Below the pieces are notes generated by a model. That model was not told the DNA's origin and ran no database searches. It worked only from the letters and a program-made list of their open reading frames with translations. The translations under genes and the position numbers were made by a program. From Fasciolopsis buskii (Eukaryota > Platyhelminthes > Trematoda > Plagiorchiida > Fasciolidae), in NCBI GenBank assembly GCA_008360955.1, contig LUCM01009096.1:577773-641772 (forward strand): DNA of 64,000 nucleotides. Direction: 5' to 3'. Every line of letters begins with the position of its first letter. Positions within the stretch are counted from its first letter, which is position 1. This document shows positions 13,203 through 25,072 of the stretch, piece by piece.

Positions 13203-15596
13203 GTTGGATCCATCCGCAATGATGAGTGCCCTCAAGGAAAGGAAGCAAGTAATTTGGAGCGGACGGCGTGGACCAGCGTATGCCAAGTGCATTGAAATCT
13301 CTAGCGGGATGCTTGGGAAAATACAGATCAGAAGCAGTATTCATTTGTTGTGTTGCCATCACAAAGTCATTTTGCAAGAAATAGGGAGGCGGTAGTTGCA
13401 TCCAACAAGAAGGCCTTCATTGCCCCTCTCAGTTCTAACCCAAACGCAATCTGGGATTGTGTTTAGCACGGCATCCTGGCACAAAGTAGCTCGGGAAGAT
13501 TCTCTGACTTAGACAAGGCAGCCACCTCCACACTGGGATTCACGGGTTTTCCTGAAGAATTTATAGCCGGGAATTGTCATGGCGTTGTCAGGAGTGTGGC
13601 TATCGAGCTAGGTTTTGTTGATAATTATGAAATCAAAGTTTGACGAGAGTGCAAGAACACTAATATATATTCAATTTTCTTTAACCTGGGGCGTGCATTT
13701 AATAATAGTAGCAAACATTTTCCCGAAGAGCTCTTTCCGCTTATCGGCGTCATGTTAAAAGGACCTCGGTTCCTCGTTTGTTCACTGTCTTGGGGAGACT
13801 CAACATTCGTAGTTTCAACCAATTTCCTCCAATTTGGCCTCTTATATCTGGAGGATTGTTGTATCATTTGAGTAGGGCAGGGCAGCATGGCTGGAAATGG
13901 ACGGTAGCTGATCTGGCGGGCGAATTTAGAGTGACGTGGTGCGTGGGCCGGGGTAGTGCAATCCGTCCGCACTGCATTCAATCACGGGACATTTCCGACG
14001 TGGCCATGTCTACCATCCCACATTCAATTACATATGGAGAATCAGGTGGGCCATTAGCATCGGAGGTAGGGCAGGAGGGTGGTAGTTTGGGGTGAAAAAA
14101 GGGTTTGGCAGGAACGGTACGGAGTTGTGAAATGGGGGACTGGTTAGGGTATAAGGGAGACACCACCAACCAGAGGGGGCAGTAAACTTGGTCAATAGTT
14201 CACACAGTTTTCGGGTTTGAAATGCACTTTGTTTCATTGTATGTTGGGTGGCACCCATTGTGTTTGCTTTGGGGATAGGTTCAGCAGGATGGGGTGTTAC
14301 CTGACGGTATCCCTAGAAGGTAAAGAGTAGATAGGAGTTTGGCCGAATGGTTGTCCATGTAGAAGAAACTGGGTAGCTGTTTCGGGGTGTGAAAGGTGGA
14401 ACCCAGAGGAGTTGGTCTAGCCTGCCTTCGATAATTTGGTGGGCATAAAATTCTAGGGTTGTTGGTTTATTTACTAAAGTGGTGCAGAACTATGGGCCAG
14501 CTTTTCTTAGTTGTGTAATACAGGGGGCGTGTTGTGGCCTCCTGGGCGTAAGTGTTCCATATACTACGACGATACAGTTCCCACCCATGGAGACGTCACC
14601 AGGTATCTGCACGGCATTTAACGCCCGGATTATCCGACGCAGCGCCTGCTCTACTTTACAACCTTATGCGCATTTATAAGTATCTGGCGACACCTTCCAC
14701 TTGTTTGGTTCCCATATTTGTGTGAATATTTCCCTATACATGGGCTCCTTTTTCGGCATTACATCCATTTCTGGTTTGATTCTATCTTTTGAAACTGTTT
14801 CATACATAGACAAAACCGCTGTTTTGGCCTGTCTACGTTGCTCTTTCTGCGTTACACCGCTCCTTGCAGTGAGTTCTCTTTTAGTTTTTTAGTCAACTGG
14901 GGTGATTTTGTAGCAGTCCTAATACATTCAGAGCTTTTTCCTAGTCAAATAGAAAATTTGCCAAAGTTTTCTGGACACCTTATTTGGAGCTGATCCCCGC
15001 GTAAAAATTATGGTGATTTTCTGCTTGAGATCTAACTGTAACACTCACAGCTTTGACACGGCTTTCTATTAAAAGCCTTTATATTGTAAATCGTAAGCAA
15101 CATCGATCTATCCTTCTCTCTATTCACAGTTCATTGCACCCAGCGGCCTATCTACTCATTTTCTCGTTTACCAGTCCTGTCACTTATCGTCACTGTCCAG
15201 TCGCCCAAAATCAACGCGACACATAGACTGCTGGATATCATTCCCGTATCGTCACATTTTCGCAGTTTCCGGCCATCCTCCTAAGCGGTCGTCGGAATTA
15301 GCTGGTTATTATACTCTGTATTATTTACATACTGCTTAAAACGTTTTTTGACGCAGATAGAGCCTTCCTATTCGTATAAATTATCAGTGTCCCATTTCAG
15401 TCTGATTATATTTTGAATAATCTTTGACTGTCGCCATGCTAGTGTTGGTACAATCTCAATTTAGATAACGACTCCTTAGATCTATCCAAAACCTCTCGCC
15501 CAGTTTCCATTCTGCGATTTGACAAAACTTTTGGCGCCCCCAACTGCATCCCTAATAACAACCATGCAGCCGTAAACATCGTCCCGCTTTGTTAAA

Positions 15597-16716
15597 ATGG
15601 CGGTCTCTGGGCCTAAACGTGCCAAGATCGTGGCAGCTGGACGCACCGCGTCCGCACACTCACAACCCGTTCGCCGGCCTCAAGCGTGTACTGTTAGTGT
15701 CACAGACGTGTTCGTGGAGAATAACAACAAAGTACGGAAATTAGAGCAAGTGGTTAATGAGATAAACAACAACATTTTGCTGATAGAACCAGTAATTGCA
15801 AAGCTGCTTCCTCTTACCTACCTAACAAGGGCTCCCCGAAAACCCACTACGGGAACACCTTGCTGGTGACCGTCGGGCTTTCGACNCCACACACTCACAA
15901 CCCGTTCGCCGGCCTCAAGCGTGTACTGTTAGTGTCACAGACGTGTTCGTGGAGAATAACAACAAAGTACGGAAATTAGAGCAAGTGGTTCATGAGATAA
16001 ACAACAAAATTTTACTGATAGAATCAGCTATTAAAAAGCTGCTTCCTCATACATACCTAACTAAGACCCCCGAAAACCCTCTAAGCGAACATCTTGCTGG
16101 TGTCTGTCGGGCTATCGACTCAATATCATCATAAATTAAGCCGAAAAACCTAAACTCGTCTAATGCTGTGGTTTACAATGACCCTGACCGCACTCCACAC
16201 ACTGTCCTCTCTGCTTGCAATATGACAGCACACTCCTGCCGCCGTTTAAGACTACGTAAACGAATGTTAAGTAGATCATGTCCAGTATTGTTCCAGTTCC
16301 TTAGCCCCGCTGCTGCAGAGCAATTTTTGAGGAGTGAAGATAGCCTCAACTACCCCGTTCAGGTCCATAAAAATAACCCCGATAAAAACCCTATTCAAAG
16401 GGAGGCCCTCAGACTGTATGCAAGTGAGAACTCAAAAACGGTTCCACCAAACAAAAATTCCCCCAAGTTACCAGGCATAACTAGGAACTTGGTGCCTAAA
16501 CCGGTCCCTGTGGCCCCACCACAGCCACAGGAAAGTGTTCACCTAGACGGCTTATTACCGTCTCCTTTGCCATGGCCATCCCGGAAACGCCCGCGTATAA
16601 ACCCCTCACCTACGACTTTCTCCGTGGGCCTCAATAATCTTTCTTCGCCCCGCGAAGCAAAATGTCTAGCACCAATCAAAACTCGCCCTGCCCCATCCAG
16701 ACCCTTAAGACAATAG
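15597..16716 (+). pseudogene. LINE-A ORF1 (nucleic-acid-binding protein), broken by a duplication
   Basis: The start ATGGCGG at 15597 opens a frame with a coiled-coil-like segment, VENNNKVRKLEQVVNEINNN. The same segment recurs about 235 bp later (15943-16134) after the only N of the window, at 15886, so this part of ORF1 is present twice. A later frame at 16168-16716 carries RRLRLRKRMLSRSCPVLFQF, which looks like the basic RNA-binding part of CR1 ORF1 proteins, followed by a proline-rich tail. In the family this protein coats the element's RNA. Frame breaks at 15869 and 16134 make it a pseudogene as assembled. Confidence 0.65.
15656..16125 (+). repeat. Tandem duplication of about 235 bp inside LINE-A ORF1, flanking an N
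   Basis: CACAACCCGTTCGCCGGCCT occurs at 15661 and again at 15896, an offset of 235 bp, and the following 200 bp match with scattered substitutions (for example TTAATGAG versus TTCATGAG and GAACCAGTAATT versus GAATCAGCTATT). The N at 15886 sits at the junction. The substitutions argue against a simple duplicated read, but an assembly join between two different element copies is possible. Confidence 0.85.
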
Positions 16717-17094
16717 TTACTGATGGTAAACCTGCGCTTGCACCGTCAAAAAGCAGCACGCTACTCCCCGGTGGAACAATGCCGGCGTTATTAGCCCGGC
16801 GACCGAAATACTCCGGCCCCACCCTATTCCATCCCATTGTTAGTCCTATCACCCCGGTGACTCAACTGCCTGACTTTAACCGCGGTGACTTTCTATTGCC
16901 CACCGTTCGCTTCACAGGGACCGAAAGGTCATTACCGAGGGAATTTCCGAGCCGGAATAAAACCGCAGATTCGCACCGTAGATTTAAAAGAACTAGCAAT
17001 GCACCAGCTATTCCCCGCCAAAGACCTTCACTCTTGCGTCAGACGTCCCAAGACAGTTGTCTCTGACCTTCATTAAGCATACCTCCACCGTCAT

Positions 17095-18087
17095 ATGTGT
17101 ACCACCACCGACCTCCGTTTATCAGCGCCTCGATTCACACAGAAAAGCCGTGCCCTATTCCACTTATGTCTCTTTTTCGACCACATCTGCCCAGCCAGAA
17201 AAATCCCTTTTTCTCCCTCCCTCCTGAGCCACCAACACCACCCCCTTTTCTTTACCCGAACCCACTCCCTTTCCGCCCCCCTCCACCCTGGTCCCCGCAT
17301 TACTTCAAGTTACCCCCGTGCTAGCGTAATGAAAATCCCTATATGCCCTCGTTCTTCCTCACCTCCACCTTCTTCTGTCGTATCTGATTCAACGCCCTCC
17401 AAAATAGAATTAATTCCATCTGCTTACCCAACTATTCCCTTTACAATTAACCCTCCACGCACCGTCTCTCTACCTTTGCAACCCCACCACTTACCCCGCC
17501 TGGACGGCAACGTACCTTTCGCTTTCGCGCTAATTAACTGTTGTTCAATCCTAAATAAATTCACTCACTTAAATAGCTTCGCTGCGTCTTCCGACCCGGA
17601 TATAATCTTCATCATTGGGTCTTGGCTTACCGAGGATACACCTAATAGTGGGACTTCTCTTGCGAGATACCAATCATTTAGAGGTACTAGAAACGACCGC
17701 TGTGATGGCGGTTGCCTTATTTATTTTAGGCAGGGTCTATCAGTCTCCGTTCTTGCGCATCCTACACTCGAAATGATCCAGGAATCGGTATGGCTGACTA
17801 TCAAGGTGTCGTCTTGTGTTATCCAGACTGCCAGTATATATCGTCCTCCAGCTCATACTGAAATTGGGCTCCCCCTCTTAGCGGACGCATTTGACTACCT
17901 TTCATCCCTCCCATCGACATCGAAAATCATTGCCGGAGACTTCAATCTCCCTGGCGTAACCTGTTCCACAATTACGGCTCCACTAAGCTTGACATCGTTC
18001 GTCTCCCATCTACATCATGGCGGTTGTTTACAGAACATAGCGTCAACCACCAGAAATAATATATTAGATCTCATCTTTACATACTGA
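17095..18087 (+). pseudogene. LINE-A ORF2, endonuclease domain
   Basis: This 330-residue open frame holds an apurinic-like endonuclease of the exonuclease III fold, which nicks target DNA to prime reverse transcription. Motifs in order: INCCSILNKFTHLNSF (substrate-binding Asn, about residue 147), DIIFIIGSWLTEDT (family ETWL, here GSWL), GGCLIYF, ASIYRPP, IIAGDFNLPGV (GDFN catalytic box) and NILDLIFTY near the end. The catalytic Glu of ETWL is replaced by Gly. The SDH box expected next appears only as SDRRVV after a stop, near 18127. The first 130 residues are proline-rich and may be linker rather than start. Confidence 0.75.
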
Positions 18088-18584
18088 TCACCACATCCTG
18101 GTTCATGTCGGAAATAAATTTCCAATGAGCGACCGCAGGGTAGTTCACGGTGGAAAAATGTCCATACTCCCTCCTTAACCATCCTATTGACGCAACTCGT
18201 CCACCGTATCTTAACTGGCAGCATTTTCCCTCCCTAGTACGCCAACTTGACTGGGGAAGCTGTTTCCTAGTGACTGACCCACAGACGGCTGCAAATGAAT
18301 TTTATCGCAAATGGTAAGCTGCATCTTAAAACTGGCCATTATAAAAAGAATGAACGGAAAAAACCTCACGACTTGCCTCTCTGAAAGCCAAATATGCTAA
18401 GTTGCAACGGCACTTTTCCTTGACATGACTTTTCCAAGTTTATTCTTTTGCACCATCTGTCTGACAATATCTTTCGAATGGGTGAATCTCTCCTTCGGAA
18501 AGAAGCTAGGGCATTACGGCATAAAAATCACCCATAATACTTTCAAAACTGTATAAATTAAGATCCAACGATTGCAAACCATCA

Positions 18585-20394
18585 GTGAACTTCCTGTTTT
18601 TGCCCGATGATGAGTCTGCGCCAACCTCAAAAGACATAGCTGAGGCGTTCAATCAATATTTCGCCTCTTCCATGGCCCCAGCTGCAGTCAGAGACCCACC
18701 CGAGCTACAGAATAGGGATAACTTCACCTGTTCTCCTATGTCCTTTGATGTTAAGACTATTGAACAACATTTAGCCAATTTCAAACCAGGGTCTTACCAA
18801 GGCCCTGATGGCATCGCTCCATCAGCTGTTCATAGTTGTGGCCCTGACCTACCTTTGCTACTGTTCAACCTCTTTACACTTTCAATCAAATCGGGTGTAG
18901 TTCCGGTCAACTGGAAGCATTCTAATGACCCCTATCCGTAAGAAGGGGTCTCTGCATGATAAGTCTAATTGCCGTCTCACCAACCATAGGCCAGGGTTTT
19001 GGAGTAGTTGGTAAAACGATCCATCGTGGACCACATTTTAGACTCCAACCTCCTTAGCTTCAAACAGCACGGATTTCTTCAATCTCGTGCTTGCTGCACC
19101 TGTCAGTTTGACTTCCTGAACCTTCTAACCAACCAAGCGAACAGGGGTATGGCATTCGCAGTCATCTACCTTGATAAATCTAAGGCCTTCGACTGCGTCC
19201 CTCATCTGCACCTTTTATTCAAAGTAAGCTCCTCTGGCATCACCGATCCTTTTCTATCCTTGCTCTTGTCTTACCTAACCCAAAGATCACAGGTGTTCAC
19301 CATTGACGATGTTACTTCCAATGCCAGACGTGTTACTAGTGGCGTCATACAGGGTGGCGTACTTGGTCCCCTTATCTTCCTTATGTACATTAATGATGCA
19401 CCAGATCCAATATCTCACGGCCTCCCTTTCCTGTTTGCTGGTGACATAAAAATATTTTACGCTCTTAAATCAAATGAAGTTGGTACTACAGTGAGAGACG
19501 TTTGTGTCGATTTGTCTGCCCTAGACGACTGTTATACCTTCTGGATGGTGAGCTTCTCTGCCGAGAAGAGCGAAATACTTACATAAAGGTCTACACTACC
19601 TAAAGATTCAATTTTGGTACGTGAATTTCCTGTTGCATGTAAACCCAAAATCCGTGATCATGGTCTCAACTACTCAGTCTCTAAATTTCTCAGGGCATGT
19701 AGTTACTCAGTTGGCTAAAGCCAGGAGAAATGGAAGCATGATTTCCGCACAATGAAATTATCCGATAGCATCCTCAGCGTTTACAAAACACGTTCGATTA
19801 CTTCTTGTGTATGGCGATTTGATGTACTCCAGCACGTCAAAATCAGGCAGGATCTCTATTGAAAGCATTCAGAGATGCCTCACTAAGCAAGTGATAAGTT
19901 GGTCGACGACCCTGAATTACAAGAAACGCTGCCCAGCTCACAAACTTGAGCCACTTTGGCTACGGCGATTGAGAATTAGCCTGGCGTTTTTGCATAACCT
20001 GGCGAATAGGCGCTCCTTCTCCACCGACCAATCTATATCCTCCTCTGCAAGCCCCTGCTCTCTCTGTGACAGGTCTTTAACCATCCATACAGAAATCGCC
20101 AAGTCCTCTTTGAGGCCGCATTTCCTTCTTCATGTTTATGCCAAACATTGGAACAAACTTTCCATTAGAATTCGGTGCACACAAAACCAATCCAGCTTTA
20201 AGGCTGCCTTAAATGCTTACCTAAGTGTCACCCAGGTCCTTAAAATGACCAACGCCCTATCTCGGAAGAGCGTTCCTTTGAGTAAGCCATTGATTTCGAA
20301 GTACATATCTCACCCCCTGCTTTCCATAACACTCCATCTTAGGGCGGAAGAAAACCTAGTATGCAAGCGTAATACGATCAACACCGGAGATTAA
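18585..20394 (+). pseudogene. LINE-A ORF2, reverse transcriptase and C-terminal domain, catalytic box mutated
   Basis: RT finger region at 18585-18941 with SYQGPDGIAPSAVHSCGPDL; a frame break; then 19008-19586 with QHGFLQSRACC, IYLDKSKAFDCVPH (first catalytic Asp kept), SGVIQGGVLGPLIFLMYIND and FAGDIKI. The usual FADD box has its first Asp changed to Gly (codon 19440-19442), which should abolish polymerase activity. After another break, 19807-20394 carries the C-terminal segment RISIESIQRCLTKQVISWST and LWLRRLRISLAFLHNL, matching the same region of LINE-B. The order and spacing are typical of CR1/Jockey-group LINEs. Confidence 0.85.
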
Positions 20395-20785
20395 CCCTCG
20401 CTGATTGCTGGGTGAATGGAATACTCGCAATCATTTTAGGGAGAGACCCACACCTGGCCCAAAACTAGGCCCAACGCTTCGCAAATGGCAAGCGTACAAA
20501 TACTATGGATGTGTCTTCCCCGCTTACCCATTCACTCCCATACTTCTCTGTACTACCCTGGTCACTGTAAAACATACGTATTTTATACTAGCCAACCCCA
20601 GGTCGGACGTAAAATTGGAAAATATTGTTCCTTGTGGAATTCATTGCCCCGTTCGAAAACGAAAACCGGAAACCATTGACTGTTCAGACGATTATTCGCA
20701 TATAAGACGCTTATCTCTCAGAGACTCGGGCGTACGAGTTGCGGTTAGGATTACAAAAGTTACCAAAGTAAAGTGTCCAAAATCG
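20395..20785 (+). other. LINE-A sequence between the RT stop and the inverted-repeat arm
   Basis: No coding signal is recognised. It is taken as the start of the 3' UTR. An open frame at 20405-20950 runs on into the repeat arm but resembles no family. It is not present beside the right arm. Confidence 0.3.
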
Positions 20786-22921
20786 GGATATCAGCCGAAA
20801 AAAGTAAATGACATTAAGGTCCGTGATAGCAGAAGGATGCTGGATTCCATGGCAGCTATAACCGCAATTAACCCTCGTTATATCGATCTTCTCACCCCTG
20901 GTTCATTTCTCTATAGATTTCTCTGCCCCTTATTTACTCTGCCTACATGAAAGATCCTGTCATTATGCTGAGTATTACCGGAACCAACTTCTCTCTTCTC
21001 AGACATTTCATCAAAGCACATGTTCGAGGTTCCTTTTACTCTTCCTACCTGCACATCCTGCTCCCCAGTAGCCTGCTAACGCGAACCAGGTGGACTCCTT
21101 TCCCTTAATTACCCGGCCTAGTTTCATTTATGAAAAAGGAAAATCTGTCCACGTAACACAGACAATCTTTTTTGCTTATGCAACACACAAATTCACATTA
21201 GTAAGTTTCAAGCAACACTCGTTAATGAAAGCAAGACACGGCGTTGACGATGACGGGGCCACACGTACATGTCTGTGTTTTACGGCATAAACCACCATCC
21301 TCCGTGTCCTTGCGTGTCCCCACCTTTGTTTCTTTAGTCCGTGCCAAAACCCAAACGAATGCAACAGGTTTGCTTCAGCATCTCCGAACGTGAGGAAAAC
21401 ACCACCCCAGCAGTTGCGAAGAAATCATATAACGCGGAAAATTAGGGTCAAGCGGAGGAACTATGGAAAGTAGCTATATGGGCTAAACCAGTCCTCTGTT
21501 AGAAAAAAAGAAAGTCTCTGCTGGATCAGGTTCATCCCAGCAACCAACGCAAACTTTGTTGGACGGTTTGGGGAAGTAGCTCATCCGACTATCCACTTAT
21601 GCTTAACCACCCACCCCTCTATTTTTACCATGCCCTTGTTCCCCCAACCGCACACCTGGTACGTAGGCTGGCGTCTACAACAACTGCCGTCGTTCTTCTT
21701 TCTTGATTGTTTATGCAAGCTTACTGAAACTACTGTGTGGTACAAGTTTCTGTCGTCCCGTTAAAAAACAAATTACTAATCCCAATATTCCTATGCTTCT
21801 TTCTTCTCTTCTTTCTATAACTTCTCGTGACAAATCCTGCCCTAGCCCACACTGCCATTCACGACCCATTTCGTTGTATCCTTTCTTGGCAATTGGAAAT
21901 AGTAAACATCGGCGGTAGATCACATGATCAGTCATAATTGACATCCTATAGCATGTATACCGGCCCCGAGTTCTATAAACAGAAAAAATAGTAGCTTTAT
22001 TCCCTGAAACTTGCGCTGGCCGTCATATCAGACCACTGTAATCTGCATCTACTAAGACGTCGGAGCATGAATAGGAACGCGATTTAAATAAAGACCACGA
22101 AGCACAGGACTGACTGAGCCATATGCTCCATAGGGAGAAAACAGCCGGTGTTTGTCACAAACGTCCCGTCAACAGAAAATATCCCCTGTGTGTATCATGA
22201 CAACTATCTGGTCCCCGCAATCTTCGTAAGAAACTGACTGTCATCGTTGTTTCCATTTTTGTTTACTCAAGGTAACACAGGCCGGAACAAATTGCACACT
22301 GTCCTATCTCTCTCCGGCTCTTCTCCAGGCTTGCCAATGACCACAGATGCAACGCAAACTATCGCCGAAAGCTCCACTCCACCCTATGCGCTGGTTGCCC
22401 ATCTCTGCCAGGAAGTTGCTATCCGGATCTGATGCTCCAGTACCGCGCCGCGTAACCCTAAGACAAACCAATCCAAGCCAATGATCGCCCGGGTATTTCG
22501 CCCCAGATAAACCATTAGGACTTGCCAAAACACTGTTACTAAGACTACTGGAGTGCCGCGCAACCCCCAACCTCCAAACCCGTACCGCCAAAAAACACCA
22601 TAATCGCCAATATTAAACAAGGACAACACAGGGCATTCATGGCAAGTGTATTTAAGGATTGACCGTAAATCTCACACGTACTGGTTTTCTTCCCGCCACA
22701 CATCAAAATCCGCCCCCAGCCGCATAAGACCAGTGACCATTTTTGTAAGTTCCATTTATTCTCTGTCAAAAATTTTTCATATAATTTCGTCCCATCATTT
22801 TGACTCTCAAATTTCGTTAATTACCTTTCTCCATCCACCACATATGATATCCAGTGTGGTATTGTCTCTTCTCCATCCTGTTATTACATTCATATTGATC
22901 TTCATCTTCACCATATAACCC
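20786..22921 (+). repeat. Left arm of a 2,136-bp near-perfect inverted repeat
   Basis: Every base pairs with position 49897 minus itself in the right arm, without a gap, from 20786 (GGATATCAGCC) to 22921. I found three substitutions by eye (20912 T/C, 21225 A/T, 21767 A/C), so identity is about 99.9%. Beyond 22921 the match falls at once to scattered identity, and beyond 20786 it stops. The arm has no recognisable gene; its open frames occur in both copies simply because the sequence is duplicated. Its inner end aligns with family-A copies elsewhere, so it appears to be 3' UTR of the LINE-A lineage. Confidence 0.95.
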
Positions 22922-22934
22922 TCTTGACTTCTGA

Positions 22935-23285
22935 TGAACCCGGACACCTTACAACACCCACCATTTCTTCCCAAATAAATTATGTGCCGGCGATGTGCAC
23001 CTTTAGTGAGTCTAAGCATGGACTGAATCGCAGTGCGCGAATCACAGTCAGCCCCGGAAAGTTTCGGCGATGGATTATGTATCTCTGATTTGAAGCTCCA
23101 AAACTCGTGATTAGCCCATTTTATTGCGGATTATGCTCATAAGAGCAGAGAAACTGCATCTTCACGGCTAAATGTTTGTTTTACGATTTTCACTGCGCCG
23201 TCTCTGTGAAAATTTGATCTTGCTTTGCGCATGACTCTCGAATTTCGAGAAATATACCCATTATTATAATTACTATGAACCGTAT
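22935..23285 (+). repeat. Family-A 3' module at the end of LINE-A
   Basis: Runs from TGAACCCGGACACC to CGAGAAATATACCCATTATT. It is nearly the same subfamily as 12864-13202 and only about two-thirds identical to the module after the right arm (26620-26975). A short TA run follows at 23301-23316. Confidence 0.8.
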
Positions 23286-24739
23286 TTAATTAACTGTATG
23301 TATATATATATATATACAATTATTTTCGAAACAAGCAGATGCTGGGTGTTTTGCCCCCGACTATTTGGGCCTCACATAAATTTGTGTAATTCTGGACGTA
23401 CTTGTCCTTGGTGAGGTAAAAAGCACTCTGTTATCCCCGTTTTACTTACTTAATGAATTTGTTTGAATTGTCGCTCATATAACTTCAGTTTGGTGTTTCT
23501 GGATCTAACAATCCATTTAGAAGTAACATCCAGGAAGTGCCCGATGGCGCAAGGAATTGTGGTCTGCTCGTCATAGCACCGTTTTTTGGGATGAAAAGGC
23601 GGTGGGCCTGCCAGGTGCAGCCTTGGAAGAAGTGTTTACGGCATTCACCTGAGGGTTGGCAAAAAATTATTCAGATCCCGAGAGTCAGTTCTGCGAAGGG
23701 AGAAAAGGCATGTGTTTATCCAGTTGACAGAGGGTGCATTAAGGTTGCCCAAAACAAGAGACGGATGAGGCACCAGCTGCCGCGCACATTTATATTGGCT
23801 GTCCCACAATTGCCGGGATATCATCAGGATTGACCTGTGGAGACTGATGAAGGATAGACATCAGCAGACTTTCCGGAAGGGAGACACTAATCTCGACACG
23901 CAATTAATCATTAAGGGGAACTTCTGTAACAGTCAGACGAGTTGGAAGGTTGGTGCTGAGATTTACTACTGCCCGCTTTTTTGTCAGTTGAGGCTGTTCT
24001 GATTGCGGCGTAAACGTTCTTGGCTATCTGCCCTGGATAAGCCACTTTTCGTTGGCGGCTATCGTATGGAGTCTTTTGTCTTAGGCCAACCATCTTCTTT
24101 CTCGTAATTTATTGGAGACATTCAAGCAGTTGGTGTAAATACAATACAGAAGAGACCCAGAGGAGATTACAGAAGAGTTTTTTCCAATTGCTGGCTTCAG
24201 TTGGCGTTTCGGGAAGATTTGTTTTTCTACCCGCCTATTTGTTCTCTGCTTAGAAACCAGCCCTCTTTACTTCTGTTACACTTGGGTGGCTAAGTATATA
24301 TTGCCGTCGAACAAAAAGAGCGTGAGGTGGGTTGCTGATCAGTAATCCAGCCTTCCGAAACTTCAGTCTATGAAGTACCGTTTTCCAACAAAGACACGGA
24401 GGTGATTTACACCGTCTTCTATGGCAAAGACTGTCTTTGACAAATGTGTCCCTGGCGGTGATGATTGATTCGTTATCGGAACAGTAAAGTTCAGCGTGAA
24501 ATGAGCTAAGTTCAAGAGGTGACGTGGCGGTCTGTCGCGATATTCCGCTCGCAGTGGCGTTAGAGACATTCACATTTAAAATATTTGAGGGCGAGAAACC
24601 TTGGACCCAAAAAGAAACTGGACTAAGGGCGTTCTTCTAAGGTCAATCTGAGGAGATGCTGGTAGTTTAAGGCTTCTGGGCTGGGATTCTTCCACAATAA
24701 ATTACACATATCCATTAGTTTATCAGAAGATATCCGTCT
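23286..24739. other. Spacer of the inverted repeat, unassigned part
   Basis: Contains a TA microsatellite at 23301-23316 and short open frames (23537-23833 plus, 24250-24573 minus) that I could not assign. They may be worn LINE sequence, but no diagnostic motif is present. Confidence 0.3.
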
Positions 24740-25072
24740 GGTGTGCGCAAACGTCTTCCTATTTGTTTTGCGCCCGCGATAAGCACCTTTGTTGCACTCA
24801 AACATAGTATTACTCGCAGTTCAGGACTAGTAATCAGTCACAGAAAAATCTTTGCGAAACAATGTCTCGCTTTGGTTTAAAACTCGAAATCCCGTGGTCA
24901 GGAAATCATATTGCCTGTTATGAACTTGTGAGCGAAACCACATTGCATTGTATGTTCGGTTTCTGTTTTCCATGTCTGCAGTGTGCCTTCTTTGCCCAAT
25001 TTAGATTTTGCCTTGCGCACGACTCTCGTATATCGAGAAATATACATTATTATTGTTATTATTATTATTAGT
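24740..25072 (+). repeat. Family-A 3' module inside the spacer
   Basis: Plus-strand copy ending GATTTTGCCTTGCGCACGAC, ATATCGAGAAATATAC and a mixed ATT tail at 25043-25070. It is closest to the LINE-B tail at 7535-8110 (shared AATCAGTCACAGAAAAATCT-like block and CATTGCATTGTATGTTCG). Confidence 0.75.

Larger units (their letters stand above)
7535..14900 (-). mobile_element. LINE-B: near full-length decayed CR1-like LINE, with nested insertions
   Basis: Minus strand, 5' end near 14.9 kb. The endonuclease domain runs from about 13.65 to 12.7 kb: LDSHTPDNAMTIPGYKFF (the ETWL tryptophan codon is a stop), GGGCLV, NYRPP, DFNALGIRWSTPSAPN (GDFN changed to RDFN), GWIQHV, then, beyond an inserted repeat, RNLNVLDLIFT. 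The RT covers 11.57-9.8 kb: DPTKYRPI, LDMKKAFDGGF, GVIQGSVLGPLIFLLYVND and an intact FADDIKI box inside 10358-10867, then a C-terminal segment with ILEYCSLVCSGM and ENVQRAFTKQSIRYSTSLNY. Stops and frameshifts break it. The region 9.79-8.11 kb is taken as 3' UTR, ending in the family-A module at 7535-8110. Insertions sit at 11812-12450 and 12864-13202. The 5' end is uncertain; 13.65-14.9 kb is a proline-rich presumed ORF1 and leader. Confidence 0.8.
15100..23285 (+). mobile_element. LINE-A: CR1-like LINE, best preserved copy of the window
   Basis: In order on the plus strand: a leader from about 15.1 kb; ORF1 from 15597; endonuclease inside 17095-18087; a linker; RT from 18585 to about 19.6 kb; an RT C-terminal domain to 20394; a long 3' UTR; and an ATT-tailed family-A end at 22935-23285. 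The element would be about 8.2 kb, which is long for a CR1-type LINE because about 2.9 kb lies after the RT. The 5' edge is not sharply defined. Several frameshifts and stops make it non-autonomous. It lies head to head with LINE-B, the two 5' ends meeting near 15 kb. Assigning the 3' part to the same element rests on orientation and on the same arrangement in LINE-B and LINE-C. Confidence 0.75.

Noticed and set aside
22304..22591. Open frames conserved between both inverted-repeat arms
   Set aside because: Identity follows from the DNA duplication itself; overlapping frames on both strands are equally kept and none resembles a protein family.
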